Source: a bacterium (lineage in GTDB: Bacteria; Zhuqueibacterota; Zhuqueibacteria; Residuimicrobiales; Krinioviventaceae). Taken from it: a DNA stretch of 7,160 bases. The notes under the pieces are model-generated. The model saw nothing but the letters and a program-made list of their open reading frames with translations, searched no databases and was not told where the DNA came from. Every line of letters begins with the position of its first letter. The stretch's first letter is position 1. The DNA is taken from the NCBI GenBank assembly GCA_024278645.1, contig JAJRST010000340.1:1-7160 (forward strand), written 5' to 3'. The position numbers were made by a program, and so were the translations under genes. Positions 5,370 through 7,160 of this stretch are shown here, piece by piece.

Positions 5370-6805
5370 ATCGTCGTCGATTTTTACATGCGTTAGGCGC
5401 CGCCGTTGCCTTGAGCAGCGCGTTGTCGCGATGTTCGCAGCCGCAAAGGCCTAACTTTCTGTTCATTCTGGTGGATGACCTGGGCTGGACGGACCTGGGC
5501 TGCTACGGCAGCTCCTTTTACGAGACGCCGAATCTCGACCGACTCGCCGACGAAGGTATACGCTTCACCGACGCTTATGCCGCCTGCCCGGTGTGCTCGC
5601 CCACTCGCGCCGCCATCATGACCGGCAAACATCCGGTGCGGGTGGATATTACCGACTGGATTCCGGGGCGTAATCCCAAAGATCGCAAGCTGCTGGGGCC
5701 GCAGGACAGGAATGAACTGGAGCTGGGCGAGCTGACCATCGCCGAGGCGCTGAAACAGCGCGGCTATACCACCTTCTTCGCCGGCAAGTGGCACCTGGGC
5801 GGGGAGGGCTTTTACCCGGAAGAGCAGGGCTTTGACATCAACAAAGGCGGCCACGAAAAAGGCTCGCCGTCGGGCGGCTATTATTCGCCCTACAAAAACC
5901 CAAAACTCGCCGACGGCCCGGAGGGCGAGTACCTGACCGACCGTCTGACCGACGAATCCATCGCTTTTCTCAAGGAGCACAAAGACGATCCGTTTCTTTT
6001 ATACCTCTCCTTTTACACGGTGCACACCCCCATCCAGGCCTGCAAGCGGCATTTGCAGCGATTCAGGGAAAAAGCCGCAACACTGCCGCCGCCCGTCGGA
6101 CCGGTTGAGCGCAAGGAACATGACGGCGTCACCCGGCTGCGCCAGGACTTGCCCGAATATGCAACCATGGTTTATGCGATGGATGAAAACATCGGCAGGT
6201 TGCTAAAAGCGCTCGACGACCTGGGACTGTCGGACAAGACCGCGGTCATCTTTACCTCGGACAACGGCGGTCTGTCCACGCTGAAAAACCGCGGCTACCC
6301 GACGTCGAATCTGCCGTTGCGCGCCGGAAAGGGATGGTGCTACGAAGGCGGCATCCGCGTGCCGTTGATTCTGCGCGCGCCGGGCGTCTCGCGGAAAGGC
6401 GCGGTTTGCCAGGAGCCGGTGATCAGTATGGATTTTTTCCCGACCATGCTGGAGCTGGCCGGATTGCCGCTCATGCCGCAGCGCCACGTGGACGGCTTTA
6501 GCCTCGTGCCGCTGCTCAAAGGCGAAAAAAGCCGTCTGCAGCGCGATGCGCTCTATTGGCACTACCCGCATTATCACGGCAGCACCTGGACGCCGGGCGC
6601 GGCTATACGGGCGCGCGACTGGAAATTGATCGAATTTTACGATTATGGAAAAGTCGAGCTGTATAATTTAAAGGACGACATCGGCGAGGAGCACGATCTC
6701 GCCGCCGAGATGCCCGAAAAAAGAGACGAGCTGCTGGCGGCGCTGCACAACTGGCAAAAAAAGCTGGGCGCCAAAATGCCGACGCCGAACCCGACATTTC
6801 GTTAA
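5366..6805 (+). CDS. Tat-exported Cys-type sulfatase (arylsulfatase A-like)
   Basis: A 479-residue type I sulfatase that hydrolyses sulfate esters, most likely on a sulfated glycan. The signal region has a twin-arginine motif (NRRRFLHAL) and a hydrophobic stretch ending at C23, so export is by Tat, possibly with lipid anchoring, though Arg at -1 makes a poor lipobox. The signature C77-S-P-T-R81 (PVCSPTRAAIMTGKHP) marks Cys77 for conversion to formylglycine. Other active-site residues are in place: D37-D38 in LVDDLG, K141 and H143 in GKWHLG, H220 in VHTP, D299-N300 in TSDNGG, and K322 in AGKGW. The C-terminal WKLIEFYDYGKVELYNLKDD is the usual subdomain ending. The chain is full length with no lesion. 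VDITDWIPGR resembles sequences of the SulfAtlas S1_16-like group, but the substrate cannot be assigned. GGGAGG at 5354-5359 precedes the ATG. A formylglycine-generating or anaerobic maturation enzyme must be encoded elsewhere. Confidence 0.95.
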   Translation: MNRRRFLHALGAAVALSSALSRCSQPQRPNFLFILVDDLGWTDLGCYGSSFYETPNLDRLADEGIRFTDAYAACPVCSPTRAAIMTGKHPVRVDITDWIPGRNPKDRKLLGPQDRNELELGELTIAEALKQRGYTTFFAGKWHLGGEGFYPEEQGFDINKGGHEKGSPSGGYYSPYKNPKLADGPEGEYLTDRLTDESIAFLKEHKDDPFLLYLSFYTVHTPIQACKRHLQRFREKAATLPPPVGPVERKEHDGVTRLRQDLPEYATMVYAMDENIGRLLKALDDLGLSDKTAVIFTSDNGGLSTLKNRGYPTSNLPLRAGKGWCYEGGIRVPLILRAPGVSRKGAVCQEPVISMDFFPTMLELAGLPLMPQRHVDGFSLVPLLKGEKSRLQRDALYWHYPHYHGSTWTPGAAIRARDWKLIEFYDYGKVELYNLKDDIGEEHDLAAEMPEKRDELLAALHNWQKKLGAKMPTPNPTFR

Positions 6806-6812
6806 TATGGCA

Positions 6813-6869
6813 GATGATTTTGATTTGCCATCGATGGCAAGGCTATTTTGTCCACAGTTTAAAATCATC
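6813..6869 (+). repeat. Large imperfect inverted repeat enclosing the 16-bp palindrome
   Basis: GATGATTTT at 6813-6821 is the exact reverse complement of AAAATCATC at 6861-6869. One G-T and one A-T pair extend the arms inward. The 16-bp palindrome lies inside, so RNA from here could fold as a nested hairpin. No T run follows, so a standard terminator for the sulfatase gene is not supported. Confidence 0.6.
6825..6840. promoter_or_regulatory. Perfect 16-bp palindrome, candidate operator
   Basis: TTGCCATCGATGGCAA is its own reverse complement over all 16 bases, with a central CG. This is the form of operators bound by dimeric regulators such as the LacI/GalR family, which often control sugar-use genes. 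It lies 20 bases after the sulfatase stop and about 50 bases before the candidate promoter boxes of the ThuA-like gene. The regulator is not in the window; the assignment is inference from symmetry and context. Confidence 0.5.
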
Positions 6870-6890
6870 CGCTGCGTAGTAATACGATGT

Positions 6891-6924
6891 TTTACTTGCT
6901 TTTCTTTCGGCATTATGATATACT
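6891..6924 (+). promoter_or_regulatory. Candidate sigma70-type promoter of the ThuA-like gene
   Basis: Two overlapping pairs with 17-base spacing are seen: TTTACT (6891-6896) with TATGAT (6914-6919), and TTGCTT (6896-6901) with TATACT (6919-6924). Each -10 box matches five of six consensus bases. They lie about 45 bases before the ATG at 6967, suggesting that the ThuA-like gene has its own promoter. Confidence 0.45.
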
Positions 6925-6966
6925 TGCCAAATGCAATTTCGACCCAACAGATGCAAGGAGACGAGA

Positions 6967-7160
6967 ATGGAACGACGAGAGTTTTTAAAAAACAGCGCCG
7001 TTATTGGCGCGGCGGCCGCCCTGGGGCAGGAGATGCTTTTTGCGGCCGAGCAGCCGTTAAAAGACAGAAAAGTGTTGTTTGTCTGGGGCGGGTGGAAAGG
7101 GCACGAACCGGGCAAATGCCGCGACATTTTCGTACCCTGGATGCGACAGATGGGAGCGGA
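6967..7160 (+). CDS. Tat-exported ThuA-like protein, N-terminal part (3' truncated)
   Basis: Only the first 64 codons are visible. The protein opens with a twin-arginine signal, ERREFLKNSA, followed by an Ala-rich hydrophobic stretch and a likely cleavage site near residues 26-27 (LFAAEQ). From residue 35 it reads KVLFVWGGWKGHEPGKC, then DIFVPWMRQMG. This is the start of a ThuA-like domain, a class I glutamine amidotransferase-like fold whose GGWxGHEP start is distinctive. ThuA was named for trehalose use in rhizobia; the biochemical role of most members is unknown, and they often occur in sugar-catabolism loci. AAGGAG at 6955-6960 lies six bases before the ATG and fixes the start. The neighbouring Tat-exported sulfatase suggests a shared role outside the cytoplasm in glycan breakdown. 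The catalytic region is outside the window. Confidence 0.85.
   Translation, partial: MERREFLKNSAVIGAAAALGQEMLFAAEQPLKDRKVLFVWGGWKGHEPGKCRDIFVPWMRQMGA

Overview
The window suggests a Gram-negative bacterium. It encodes a lipoprotein, two signal-peptide-bearing proteins that look like outer-membrane barrels, and two proteins with twin-arginine (Tat) signals. Base composition is moderately GC-rich, and most genes have a clear AGGAG- or GAGG-type ribosome binding site. A rubredoxin fits an anaerobe or microaerophile. The mix of a DUF4136 lipoprotein, Cys-type sulfatase and ThuA-like protein is common in the Bacteroidota/FCB and related environmental phyla; this placement is inference, not proven. 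Every recognisable gene is on the + strand. TGA is a true stop in this genome, since metH and the peptidase gene both end in it.

Layout. (1) 1-1167: the 3' part of metH, cobalamin-dependent methionine synthase, cut by the window start. (2) 1269-1427: a 52-residue rubredoxin with an unusual second metal-binding knuckle. (3) 1483-2574: a secreted, propeller-less S9-type serine peptidase/esterase. (4) 2575-2830: a spacer with one doubtful small ORF. (5) 2831-4856: three closely spaced envelope genes (DUF4136 lipoprotein and two probable beta-barrel proteins), closed by a strong intrinsic terminator at 4881-4905. (6) 4918-5365: a -10-like box, then a broken reading frame for a small two-helix membrane protein and a doubtful 69-codon ORF that touches the next gene. 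(7) 5366-6805: a Tat-exported Cys-type sulfatase. (8) 6806-6966: a regulatory-looking spacer with a perfect 16-bp palindrome inside a larger inverted repeat and a sigma70-like promoter. (9) 6967-7160: the start of a Tat-exported ThuA-like protein, cut by the window end.

The genes form at least three groups. metH and rubredoxin are cytoplasmic metabolism/redox genes. The 2831-4856 cluster is probably one envelope operon. The sulfatase and ThuA-like gene look like part of a locus for breaking down sulfated glycans outside the cytoplasm, with the palindrome between them as a candidate operator. No mobile element, CRISPR array, tRNA or rRNA was seen. The most unusual stretch is 4929-5138, where a hydrophobic reading frame is interrupted by a frame offset at an A7 run and an in-frame TGA. 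A perfect 8-bp hairpin begins ten bases after that TGA. Decay or sequencing error is the leading explanation, but the geometry resembles a bacterial SECIS and deserves a check.
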